Shown in pieces: positions 57,421 to 64,000 of a stretch of 64,000 bases of DNA. The stretch lies in NCBI RefSeq assembly GCF_003024195.1, contig NZ_KZ679047.1:1-64000 (forward strand). Direction: 5' to 3'. The position numbers and the translations under genes were made by a program. The notes beneath the pieces are model-generated. The model worked only from the letters and a program-made list of their open reading frames with translations, was not told the DNA's origin and searched no databases. Source of the DNA: Streptomyces dioscori (lineage in GTDB: Bacteria; Actinomycetota; Actinomycetes; Streptomycetales; Streptomycetaceae). Every line of letters starts with the position of its first letter. Position 1 is the first letter of the stretch.

Positions 57421-58155
57421 ATGAACGCCGATCTCGTCTACTTCGCCGCTCTGCAGGAGAAGCTCACCGCGATGGCCACCGCCGAGCGGCCCGCGATCGA
57501 GCGTGCCGCCCGGGCCGTCGCGGACAGCATCGCGGCCGGAGGTGTCGTCCACTACTTCGGCAGCGGCCACTCCCAACTCGTGGCCGTCGAACCGCTGCAG
57601 CGCGCCGGCGGACTCGCGCCGGTCAACGTCATCGCCGACCCGGCGCTGTCCCCCGTCGCCCCGCGCCACGCCGGCGCGGCCGAACGCGTCAGCGGCTACG
57701 CGGCAGCCGTCCTCCGTACGGCTGACATCAGGGCGGGTGAAGTGGTGATCGTGGTCTCCAACTCGGGGATCAACGCCGTGCCCGTCGAATTCGCCCTTGG
57801 TGCCCGGGAGTTGGGTGCGACCGTCGTCGCCGTCACCAGCCGGGCGCACTCCCTGGCCGCCGAGTCACGGCACATCGGCGGCCGGCGGCTGCTCGACGTC
57901 GCCGACATCGTCATCGACACCCACGGCAACCCGGGTGACACGGTGGTGCCGCTGGGCGGTCCGGCCGTGGGAGCCCTGTCGACCGTGCTGGGGGCGGCCC
58001 TCGTCAACGCGCTGACCTGCCGGGCGGCCGAACTGCTCGTCGAACACCACGGGCAGGCACCGCCGTTGATCGTCAGCCAGAACACCGACGGCGACGCCCA
58101 GCGGCGCAACGACGAACTGCTGGAGCGGTACAGGGACCGCTGCCCGCGAGACTGA
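57421..58155 (+). CDS. SIS domain phosphosugar-binding protein (UPF0309 type)
   Basis: A 244-aa cytoplasmic protein with one SIS domain. The sugar-phosphate loops are VVHYFGSGHSQLVAVEPLQ and VVIVVSNSGINAVPVEF. The family includes isomerases, etherases and sensors; beside GH89 it may isomerise or sense GlcNAc phosphate, but no catalytic Glu/His assignment is certain. ATG 57421 lies after the second operator candidate. The ABC binding-protein gene follows 38 bp downstream, so all four plus-strand genes form one operon. Confidence 0.84.
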   Translation: MNADLVYFAALQEKLTAMATAERPAIERAARAVADSIAAGGVVHYFGSGHSQLVAVEPLQRAGGLAPVNVIADPALSPVAPRHAGAAERVSGYAAAVLRTADIRAGEVVIVVSNSGINAVPVEFALGARELGATVVAVTSRAHSLAAESRHIGGRRLLDVADIVIDTHGNPGDTVVPLGGPAVGALSTVLGAALVNALTCRAAELLVEHHGQAPPLIVSQNTDGDAQRRNDELLERYRDRCPRD

Positions 58156-58193
58156 CGTACCGATCCGACCGACGAGGCCACGCAAGGAGGCCG

Positions 58194-59540
58194 ATGATGG
58201 ACAGCACACACCGGGTGCGCCGCCGCATCGCCGCGACGGTCTGCGCCGTCGCCCTCGTGATCCCGCTCGCGGCGTGCGACGCGCTCACCCCGGGCAGCGC
58301 GACGGCGGTGCCGGGCCCGACCAGCGTGCCGTCGTCGACCGCCGTGCCGGGCGGGGACGTCACGTTGCATCTGCAGTTCGCCGACGCCCCGTTGATGGTC
58401 GACGCGCTGATCGCCGCGTTCGAGAAGGACCACCCGGACATCGACGTGGAGCCGCAGTACAAGACGTTCTCGGACTACGTGCAGAACCTGAAGCTGACCA
58501 TGACCTCCGACACCGCTCCCGACATCGCGCAGTACGCGGTCGGCATGACGGACCTCGCGGCGGACGGCCACATCCTCGATCTGGCGCCCTACCGGGAGGC
58601 GTACGGCTGGGACAAGGCGATTCCCCCGGTCAGTCTCGACCAGCTCACGGCCGGGCAGACCAGCGAGGCGACCGGCGGGCGTGCCCTCTTCGGGGTCCCG
58701 GCCGGACTGTCCATGACCGGCATCTACTACAACAAGGAACTCGCCGCGAAGGCCGGGATGGACGCTCCCCCGAAGACGCTGGAGGAGTTCGAGAAGCAGC
58801 TCGCCGCGGCCAAGGACGCGGACCTCACCCCGCTCGGGGTCGGCGCGCTCGACTCCGGAGGACTGCATCTGTGGGCCGCCCTGCTCAACCAGCTGATGCC
58901 CACGGACGAGTACTGGGACTGGGTCAACGGCCAGAAGGGCGCCACGATAGAGAATCCGGCCGCGGTCGAGGCCAGCGAGGACATGATCGACTGGGGTCGC
59001 AAGGGCTACTACAACGAGTCCGCGAACGGCACCGCGCAGGTCGACTCGACCGCCCAGTTCACCAAGGGCGACAGCGTCTTCCTGATCAACGGCAACTGGG
59101 CGGCCGGGCAGCTCGCCACCGTCATGGGGGACAACGTCGGGTTCTTCCCGATGCCCGGCGTACAGCCCGGTTCCCCCACGGTGGCCTCGGGGTTCAGCGT
59201 GTCGTACGCCGTGTCGGCCAAGACCGAACACCCCGAGGCGGCGGGCGCGTTCCTCGACTTCCTGACCTCTCCCGAGGCGGGCCAGATCATCAGCGACAAC
59301 GGCTTCATGCCGCCCAACCCCGACGCCGTGAAGAAGCCGACGGGTGTGCTCGCGGACATCGCGGAGGGGCACCGGCGGGCCGTCGCCGACGACGGCATCA
59401 CGACCTTCCCCGACTTCGCCGCGCCCGCGATGCTCGACCGGCTGCGCTCCGGTGTCCAGAAGCTCATCTCGGACCGCGTGACGCCTGCCGACTACCTCGA
59501 CTCTCTTCAGGACGAGTGGGAGGACCATCATGGGGAGTAG
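58194..59540 (+). CDS. Carbohydrate ABC transporter substrate-binding lipoprotein
   Basis: A 448-aa extracellular receptor of the MalE/UgpB cluster. The signal ends in the lipobox IPLAAC, followed by a Pro/Thr/Ser tether. The binding domain has ALIAAFEKDHPDIDVEPQY, TMTSDTAPDIAQYAVGM and FLINGNWAAGQL. Start: ATG 58194 or the adjacent ATG 58197, the latter better spaced from AAGGAGG. It overlaps the first permease by 11 bp. By context the ligand is an amino-sugar oligosaccharide, perhaps ending in alpha-GlcNAc (inference). Confidence 0.87.
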   Translation: MMDSTHRVRRRIAATVCAVALVIPLAACDALTPGSATAVPGPTSVPSSTAVPGGDVTLHLQFADAPLMVDALIAAFEKDHPDIDVEPQYKTFSDYVQNLKLTMTSDTAPDIAQYAVGMTDLAADGHILDLAPYREAYGWDKAIPPVSLDQLTAGQTSEATGGRALFGVPAGLSMTGIYYNKELAAKAGMDAPPKTLEEFEKQLAAAKDADLTPLGVGALDSGGLHLWAALLNQLMPTDEYWDWVNGQKGATIENPAAVEASEDMIDWGRKGYYNESANGTAQVDSTAQFTKGDSVFLINGNWAAGQLATVMGDNVGFFPMPGVQPGSPTVASGFSVSYAVSAKTEHPEAAGAFLDFLTSPEAGQIISDNGFMPPNPDAVKKPTGVLADIAEGHRRAVADDGITTFPDFAAPAMLDRLRSGVQKLISDRVTPADYLDSLQDEWEDHHGE

Positions 59541-60423
59541 GCCGCCCGTCCGCAGCCGGGAGGCACGCAGGCGGTGGCGCGGGTACGTGTACGTGCTGCC
59601 CGCGTTCGCCTTCTACGTCGCCTTCGCGGTGCTGCCCGCCCTGCACACGGCGTATCTGTCGCTGTTCGAGTGGGACGGGGTCACGCTCGGCGAATGGGTC
59701 GGGCTCGGCAACTACGCGGAGATCTTCCAGGACCCGATCCTGCGCCGCACGGTGTTCAACGCCCTGGTGCTGGTGGTGTTCTTCTCCCTCGTGCCGATCG
59801 TGCTCGGCCTGCTGTCGGCGGGCCTGCTGGCCCGGTACCGGCGGCCCGGCATGGGCGCGTACCGCTTCCTGTTCATGCTGCCGCAGGTCGTGCCGCTCGT
59901 CGCGGTCGGCGTGACCTGGCGGTGGCTGTACGGGGACGACGGCGTGGTCAACCAGGCGCTGCGCGCGGTGGGCCTGGACGGTGTGGCGCGGGCGTGGCTG
60001 GGCGACTTCGACTTCGCGCTCATCGCCGTGGGGCTCGTCGGCACCTGGGTGCTGAGCGGGCTGTGCATGATGCTCTTCCTCAGCGGTGTGCAGAAGGTGG
60101 ACCCCAGCCTGTACGAGGCGGCCCGGATCGACGGGGCGGGCCCGGTCCGGGAGTTCGTGTCCGTGACGCTGCCGCATCTGCGCGGTGAACTGGCCGTCGC
60201 CATGACCGTGACGACGGTGGCCGCGCTGGCCAGCTTCGACATCGTGTACGTGACGACGAACGGCGGTCCCGGCGAGCAGACGACGGTTCCCGGTCTCCTT
60301 GTGTACCGGCTGGCGTTCTCGGAGGGCAAGGTGGGGCTCGCCGCCGCCCTGGCCGTCGTCCTGGGCGTCCTGATACTCGCGATCGTCTACCTCATCAACC
60401 GACTGTCGAGGGATCGGACATGA
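59530..60423 (+). CDS. Sugar ABC transporter permease (MalF/UgpA type)
   Basis: A 297-aa inner-membrane permease with six hydrophobic segments. The EAA loop that docks the ATPase is YEAARIDGAGPVREFVSVTL (about 196-215). VYVLPAFAFYVAFAVLPAL forms TM1. It overlaps the binding protein gene upstream and the next permease by 4 bp (ATGA). No ATPase gene is in the operon; Streptomyces sugar importers usually share MsiK. Confidence 0.88.
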   Translation: MGSRPPVRSREARRRWRGYVYVLPAFAFYVAFAVLPALHTAYLSLFEWDGVTLGEWVGLGNYAEIFQDPILRRTVFNALVLVVFFSLVPIVLGLLSAGLLARYRRPGMGAYRFLFMLPQVVPLVAVGVTWRWLYGDDGVVNQALRAVGLDGVARAWLGDFDFALIAVGLVGTWVLSGLCMMLFLSGVQKVDPSLYEAARIDGAGPVREFVSVTLPHLRGELAVAMTVTTVAALASFDIVYVTTNGGPGEQTTVPGLLVYRLAFSEGKVGLAAALAVVLGVLILAIVYLINRLSRDRT

Positions 60424-61247
60424 ACACCGTCGCGCGCTCGGAACGCTGGTCCGGCTATGCGCTGCTGACCGTCATGGCGATCGTCGTCGTGATCCCGTTC
60501 CTCAGTGTCTTCCTCGCCTCGCTCCAGCCCGCGGGCACGCCGGTGGTGGGGCTGACCTGGCCGGAGCGGTGGAGCTGGGACAACTACGAGACGGCGTGGT
60601 CGGTGGCCGGGTTCTCCGACCTCATCCGGCACAGTCTGATCATCGCCGTCGGTGTCGTACCGGCCTGTCTGGTCCTCTCCGCACTGGCCGGGTACGCGCT
60701 GGGCACGATGAAGCTCCCCGGGGGCAACGCGATGGCGGCGTTCTTCATCGCCGGCCTCACGATCCCGGTCGAACTGATCGTGGTGCCCCTCTACTTCGAC
60801 CTGCGCAACCTCGGGCTGACCAACTCGTACCTGGGTGTGATCCTGGTGGAGATCGCGCTGTTCATGCCGTTCAGCGTGTTCTGGATGCGTACGCATTTCC
60901 TGTCGACGCCCATGTCACTGGTGGAGGCGGCGCGGATGGACGGGGCCTCGTCGGCGACGATCCTGGTACGGATCCTGCTGCCGCTGGCCCGGCCGTCCCT
61001 GATGACGCTCGGGCTGCTGGTCTTCATGTGGTCGTGGAACCAGTTCCTGCTGGTGCTGGTCCTCATCCAGGACACCACGAAGCACACGGCGCCCGCGGGT
61101 CTCGGGTTCTTCGTCGGTCAGAACAGCACGGACATCCCCACCTTGGCGGCGGGGACGATCATCGTGATGCTGCCGATCCTGATCCTCTTCGTCGTCTTCC
61201 AGCGCAGCTTCATCGCGGGACTGCTGCAGGGGGCGATGAAGGGCTGA
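60420..61247 (+). CDS. Sugar ABC transporter permease (MalG/UgpE type)
   Basis: A 275-aa inner-membrane permease, partner of the preceding gene. Six hydrophobic segments are present and the EAA loop reads VEAARMDGASSATILVRIL (about 169-187). The C-terminal LLQGAMKG is the standard end of this subfamily. The ATG overlaps the previous stop. Last gene of the SIS-ABC operon; a small minus-strand gene converges 13 bp away. Confidence 0.88.
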   Translation: MNTVARSERWSGYALLTVMAIVVVIPFLSVFLASLQPAGTPVVGLTWPERWSWDNYETAWSVAGFSDLIRHSLIIAVGVVPACLVLSALAGYALGTMKLPGGNAMAAFFIAGLTIPVELIVVPLYFDLRNLGLTNSYLGVILVEIALFMPFSVFWMRTHFLSTPMSLVEAARMDGASSATILVRILLPLARPSLMTLGLLVFMWSWNQFLLVLVLIQDTTKHTAPAGLGFFVGQNSTDIPTLAAGTIIVMLPILILFVVFQRSFIAGLLQGAMKG

Positions 61248-61259
61248 CAGGACCGTCGG

Positions 61260-61445
61260 TCAGGCCACCTGCGCGTCGGGCCGGGGGGCTGCCGCCGCCC
61301 ATTCCAGAACCAGTCGTTGGTAGTCCCGCCGCTGCTCACCGCTCAGTGTTCCGCCGGCCCGGAGCCACAGGGCCCGGATCTCTTCGTTGACCTCGGCGGC
61401 TGATCTTTGCGTGGCTCCCGGCGCACGACGGTGAGTGGTGGACAT
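61260..61445 (-). CDS. Small uncharacterised protein (61 aa)
   Basis: A 61-aa, mostly helical soluble protein with SAAEVNEEIRALWLRAGG then LSGEQRRDYQRLVLEWAAA. I have seen similar short proteins in Streptomyces but know no function. ATG 61445 is preferred to the longer frame (61541), whose first residues are low-complexity; no strong Shine-Dalgarno is visible. It lies between the two sugar-transport loci and downstream of the second ROK gene on the same strand. Confidence 0.6.
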   Translation of the reverse strand: MSTTHRRAPGATQRSAAEVNEEIRALWLRAGGTLSGEQRRDYQRLVLEWAAAAPRPDAQVA

Positions 61446-61537
61446 AGCGTGAATCATACGGGGCTGAGCGTGAAGACCATGTGAGTAGAGACTGTGATCC
61501 TTACCGCCTTCCGGCGGCTGTGACAAGGGCCACGGCG

Positions 61538-62707
61538 TCAAGTTCCCGTACCTGAGCCCAGGACCAGCGTCTGGATGGCCAGTACGGCGCCGCCGCGCGC
61601 CCAGTCGTGGAAGTCGGACACCTTGGTCTCCAGGTTGACCGGGTCGGCCTGCGGATGGCGGTTGGCCAGGACCGCCTGCTCGACCACCGGACCGGCCACG
61701 TCGACCAGGCCCACCCCCTCACCGGCGAGGAGGATCTTCTGCGGCATCGCGAAGTTGGCGATCTGCGCGACGAGGGTGCCCAGGGCGCGCGCCGCCTCGT
61801 CGACGACCCGGGCGGCCAGGGGTTCGCCCCCGGCGGCCAGTGCGAGGACCTCGTCGTACGTGACGTCGCGGCCGGTGGCGGCCCGCACCTGGTAGCGGAT
61901 ACTCGGGATGGTCAGCAGGGAGATGGCGCTGCCGCGCTCGCCCTCGGGGGTGAGCGGGCCGTTCGGGTTCACCATCCAGAAGCGGCCGACCCCGCGTCCG
62001 TCCTCGGCGGTCACCACCCGCTTGCCGCCGCTGACCAGGCCGTAGCCGAGGCCCGCGCCGATGGTGAGGACCGCGAACCGGTCGAGGCCGCGGCCCGCGC
62101 CGAACCAGCTCTCGGCCTCGACGAGCGCGTTCACGTCGTTCTCGACGACCACCGGCAGTCCGGTGCGCTCCTCCAGGAGCCGCGCGAGCGGGACGTCGTG
62201 CCAGCCGAGGAAGGCCGACTCGTCGACGACGGAGCGGTCCGAGGCGCGCCCGCCCAGTCCGATGCCGATCCCGGCGAGGCCGGGGAACTCCCTGGCGAAC
62301 TCATCGGTGACCGCCCGCAGCACGTCCACCACGTGCTGCGGGTCGTGGCCGGTCAGGGGCAGGTCGTGGCGGGCGACGATGTCGCTCCTGAGGGTCGTGA
62401 CGACCCCGTAGACCATGTCTTCGGTGATCTTGAAGCCGATGAAGGTGCGGGACTCGGCGACGATGTCGAGGGGCTGGGAGGGCCGGCCCTGGCGCACCTC
62501 GGTGTCGGGGAGCGTGCTGCCCTCGGGGACCTCGACCAGCAGGCCCGACTCGATGAGCGGCTTGGTGAGCCGGGTCAGGCTGCCCGCGGACAGGTCGAGC
62601 CGGCGGGCGATGTCGCTGCGCGACAGGGGGCCGCGGGTGAGGACCTCGATCGCCACGGAGCGTTCACCGGGACTGAGCGGCAGCCAGCTGGCGGCGCGTG
62701 CGGTCAT
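61538..62707 (-). CDS. ROK family repressor without zinc cysteines
   Basis: A 389-aa regulator. The N-terminal winged helix is SRSDIARRLDLSAGSLTRLT, and the ROK sugar-binding domain has LTIGAGLGYGLVSGG and ENDVNALVEAESWFGAG. Unlike the ROK protein at 20.4 kb, the region after the ATP-like loop reads RFWMVNPNGPLTPEGERG with no CxCGxxGC, so the structural zinc site is missing. It is divergent from a sugar permease operon with two near-identical 20-mers in the gap, and is the likely repressor of that operon and itself. Confidence 0.87.
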   Translation of the reverse strand: MTARAASWLPLSPGERSVAIEVLTRGPLSRSDIARRLDLSAGSLTRLTKPLIESGLLVEVPEGSTLPDTEVRQGRPSQPLDIVAESRTFIGFKITEDMVYGVVTTLRSDIVARHDLPLTGHDPQHVVDVLRAVTDEFAREFPGLAGIGIGLGGRASDRSVVDESAFLGWHDVPLARLLEERTGLPVVVENDVNALVEAESWFGAGRGLDRFAVLTIGAGLGYGLVSGGKRVVTAEDGRGVGRFWMVNPNGPLTPEGERGSAISLLTIPSIRYQVRAATGRDVTYDEVLALAAGGEPLAARVVDEAARALGTLVAQIANFAMPQKILLAGEGVGLVDVAGPVVEQAVLANRHPQADPVNLETKVSDFHDWARGGAVLAIQTLVLGSGTGT

Positions 62708-62725
62708 GACCGACCCCCTCGTCGT

Positions 62726-62840
62726 TTCTTTCGGTGCAGAAGTAATCATGCCACCATCGGCCACGTAAGCCCATCGGATCCTGGAAGAAAAAGTTATGCG
62801 CAGACCTCTTGACGGCTGGATTCTTTCGGCCCAAAAGTAA
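62726..62840. promoter_or_regulatory. Two 20-bp ROK operator candidates
   Basis: TTCTTTCGGTGCAGAAGTAA (62726-62745) lies 18 bp before the ROK start, and TTCTTTCGGCCCAAAAGTAA (62821-62840) lies 40 bp before the permease start. They are 17/20 identical, in the same orientation, starts 95 bp apart, and loosely palindromic (TTCTTT with AAGTAA). Confidence 0.8.
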
Positions 62841-62880
62841 GTGGGGCCCGAGGACGAGCCGCAGACGAGGGAGTCTCCCG

Positions 62881-63852
62881 ATGACCGTCGCCTCAAGCAG
62901 CCCACCGTCGCGTCTGTCACCGCGCGGCGTCGAGGGGACAGCTCCGCAGCCGAGGAGCGGCAGGAAGCGAGAACGTGACGGCGGTGGCCGCGGTGACGGG
63001 GCCCTGGCGGCACTGTTCATCGCGCCGGCCATGCTCGGTTTCCTGGTCTTCCTGTTCTGGCCGACCCTGCGCGGCATCTATCTGAGCTTCACCCGCTTCA
63101 ATCTGCTGACCCCGGCCGAGTGGGTCGGCCTCGACAACTACCGGCGCATGGTCAAGGACCCCATCTTCTGGGACTCGCTGAAGGTCACCGTCGAGTACGT
63201 GTTCATCAACATCGGCATCCAGACGGTCTCCGCGCTGGCCATCGCCGTCCTCCTGCAGCGCCTCACCCAGTCCGCGGTGCTGCGCGGGGTCGTGCTCACG
63301 CCGTACCTGATGTCGAACGTCGTCGCGGGCATCGTCTGGCTGTGGATGCTCGACACCCAGCTCGGCATCGGCAACGAGATCATCGCGGGCCTGGGCTTCG
63401 ACCGCATCCCGTTCCTGGCGGACGAGACATGGGCGATCCCGACGATCGCGCTGATCAACGTGTGGCGGCACGTCGGCTACACCGCGCTGCTGCTCTTTGC
63501 CGGACTGCAGGCCATCCCGAACGACATGTACGAGGCCGCGAAGGTCGACGGCGCGAGCGAGTGGCGGATGTTCTGGCGCATCACCATGCCGCTGCTGCGA
63601 CCGGTGCTGGCGGTGGTGCTGATCATGACCGTGATCGGCTCGTTCCAGGTCTTCGACACGGTGGCGGTGACGACCAACGGCGGTCCCGCGAACGCCACCA
63701 ACGTGCTCCAGTTCTACATCTACGGCTCGGCGTTCGGCCGCTTCCAGTTCGGCTACGCCTCGGCGATGTCCGTGGCGCTCCTGGTCGTGCTCAGCGCGAT
63801 CACCATCCTCCAGTACCGGCTCACCCGGGCCGGTCAGACCGACCTCGGCTGA
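62881..63852 (+). CDS. Sugar ABC transporter permease (MalF/UgpA type)
   Basis: A 323-aa inner-membrane permease. About 38 basic, Ser/Pro-rich N-terminal residues precede six hydrophobic segments. The EAA loop is YEAAKVDGASEWRMFWRIT (about 219-237), and QYRLTRAGQTDLG forms the tail. ATG 62881 has GAGGGAG upstream; the frame upstream to 62809 overlaps the operator. It resembles the UgpA/LacF subfamily. The second permease follows after 17 bp; binding-protein and enzyme genes presumably lie beyond the window. Confidence 0.88.
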   Translation: MTVASSSPPSRLSPRGVEGTAPQPRSGRKRERDGGGRGDGALAALFIAPAMLGFLVFLFWPTLRGIYLSFTRFNLLTPAEWVGLDNYRRMVKDPIFWDSLKVTVEYVFINIGIQTVSALAIAVLLQRLTQSAVLRGVVLTPYLMSNVVAGIVWLWMLDTQLGIGNEIIAGLGFDRIPFLADETWAIPTIALINVWRHVGYTALLLFAGLQAIPNDMYEAAKVDGASEWRMFWRITMPLLRPVLAVVLIMTVIGSFQVFDTVAVTTNGGPANATNVLQFYIYGSAFGRFQFGYASAMSVALLVVLSAITILQYRLTRAGQTDLG

Positions 63853-63869
63853 CGAAGGGAGCGACCGAC

Positions 63870-64000
63870 ATGACCGCCGTGACGGCAACGACGACGAAGG
63901 TACGGCCACAGCGCCGAAGGCTCTCTCCCGGGAAGGTCCTGGCCTGGACGGTGATGGCCGCGATGGTCCTCATCACCCTGCTGCCGTTCTACTGGATCCT
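63870..64000 (+). CDS. Sugar ABC transporter permease, N-terminal part
   Basis: The frame starts at ATG 63870 (GAAGGGAG upstream) and is open to the window edge. The visible part is a short basic N-terminus followed by the first membrane segment VLAWTVMAAMVLITLLPFYW, typical of MalG/UgpE permeases. It is the partner of the gene at 62881. Confidence 0.8.
   Translation, partial: MTAVTATTTKVRPQRRRLSPGKVLAWTVMAAMVLITLLPFYWI

Overview
This window is high-GC chromosomal DNA of a Streptomyces-type actinomycete. The evidence is very strong G/C third-position bias, GTG starts, the GlgE-pathway pair maltokinase/glgB, a ROK/MsiK-style sugar-uptake layout without local ATPases, a popR-clpP3-clpP4-like locus and Streptomyces-type intergenic repeats. 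I see no rRNA, tRNA, CRISPR array, prophage or transposase. It looks like an accessory-rich part of the chromosome.

Layout. 1-3.9 kb: 3' end of treS, maltokinase and glgB (trehalose/alpha-glucan metabolism). 4-13.5 kb: Gfo/Idh oxidoreductase, DUF4180 protein, TetR with MFS transporter, EamA transporter, LysE exporter with its LysR regulator, an unknown 177-aa protein, DUF4032 and universal stress proteins. 13.5-21.6 kb: a minus-strand ROK-GH27-GH95-GDSL-GH105 locus whose four enzymes all carry export signals. It looks dedicated to an acylated, fucose- or galactose-decorated pectin-like or arabinogalactan-like plant glycan. 21.8-27 kb: one-piece ABCG-type exporter, MOCOS-like class V aminotransferase, single-domain ATP-dependent DNA ligase and HemK-like methyltransferase. 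27.4-30.5 kb: a stress neighbourhood (CsbD, ANTAR, SigB/F-type sigma factor, tiny hydrophobic protein, DUF6479, VOC). 30.6-35.2 kb: heme-oxygenase-like iron enzyme with a CDGSH protein, AlkB, the DUF6230/DUF6114 pair and a secreted 221-aa protein. 35-48 kb: orphan ChvE-like sugar-binding lipoprotein, exported propeller-amidohydrolase, FAD monooxygenase, DUF1232, MBL hydrolase, MerR with a frameshifted MFS gene, a 75-bp-period repeat block, aldo/keto reductase and SDR with TetR. 48-54 kb: exported serine hydrolase, a TerD-CAP-CAP fusion, CDF metal transporter, and popR convergent with two clpP genes. 54-64 kb: two sugar-uptake loci. The first is cytosolic GH89 alpha-N-acetylglucosaminidase with GntR, divergent from SIS, binding protein and two permeases. 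The second is a ROK repressor divergent from two permeases that run off the window.

How the parts work together. The 13.5-21.6 kb enzymes would act outside the cell. The 55-61 kb locus appears to import an alpha-GlcNAc-capped oligosaccharide and trim it inside the cell, presumably energised by a shared MsiK-type ATPase encoded elsewhere. Many regulators sit beside visible palindromes that are good operator candidates: TetR/EamA (two 18-mers), LysG/LysE, MerR, SDR/TetR (three 13-mers), GntR (two sites), ROK (two 20-mers), and a motif shared upstream of popR and clpP.

The strongest candidates for something undescribed are the TerD-CAP-CAP protein, the ClpP paralogue with glycine at the catalytic His position, the GH89/GntR/SIS/ABC locus, and the exported glycan locus with an altered GH95 active site. 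All family assignments are from reading the translated sequence; no database search was run.
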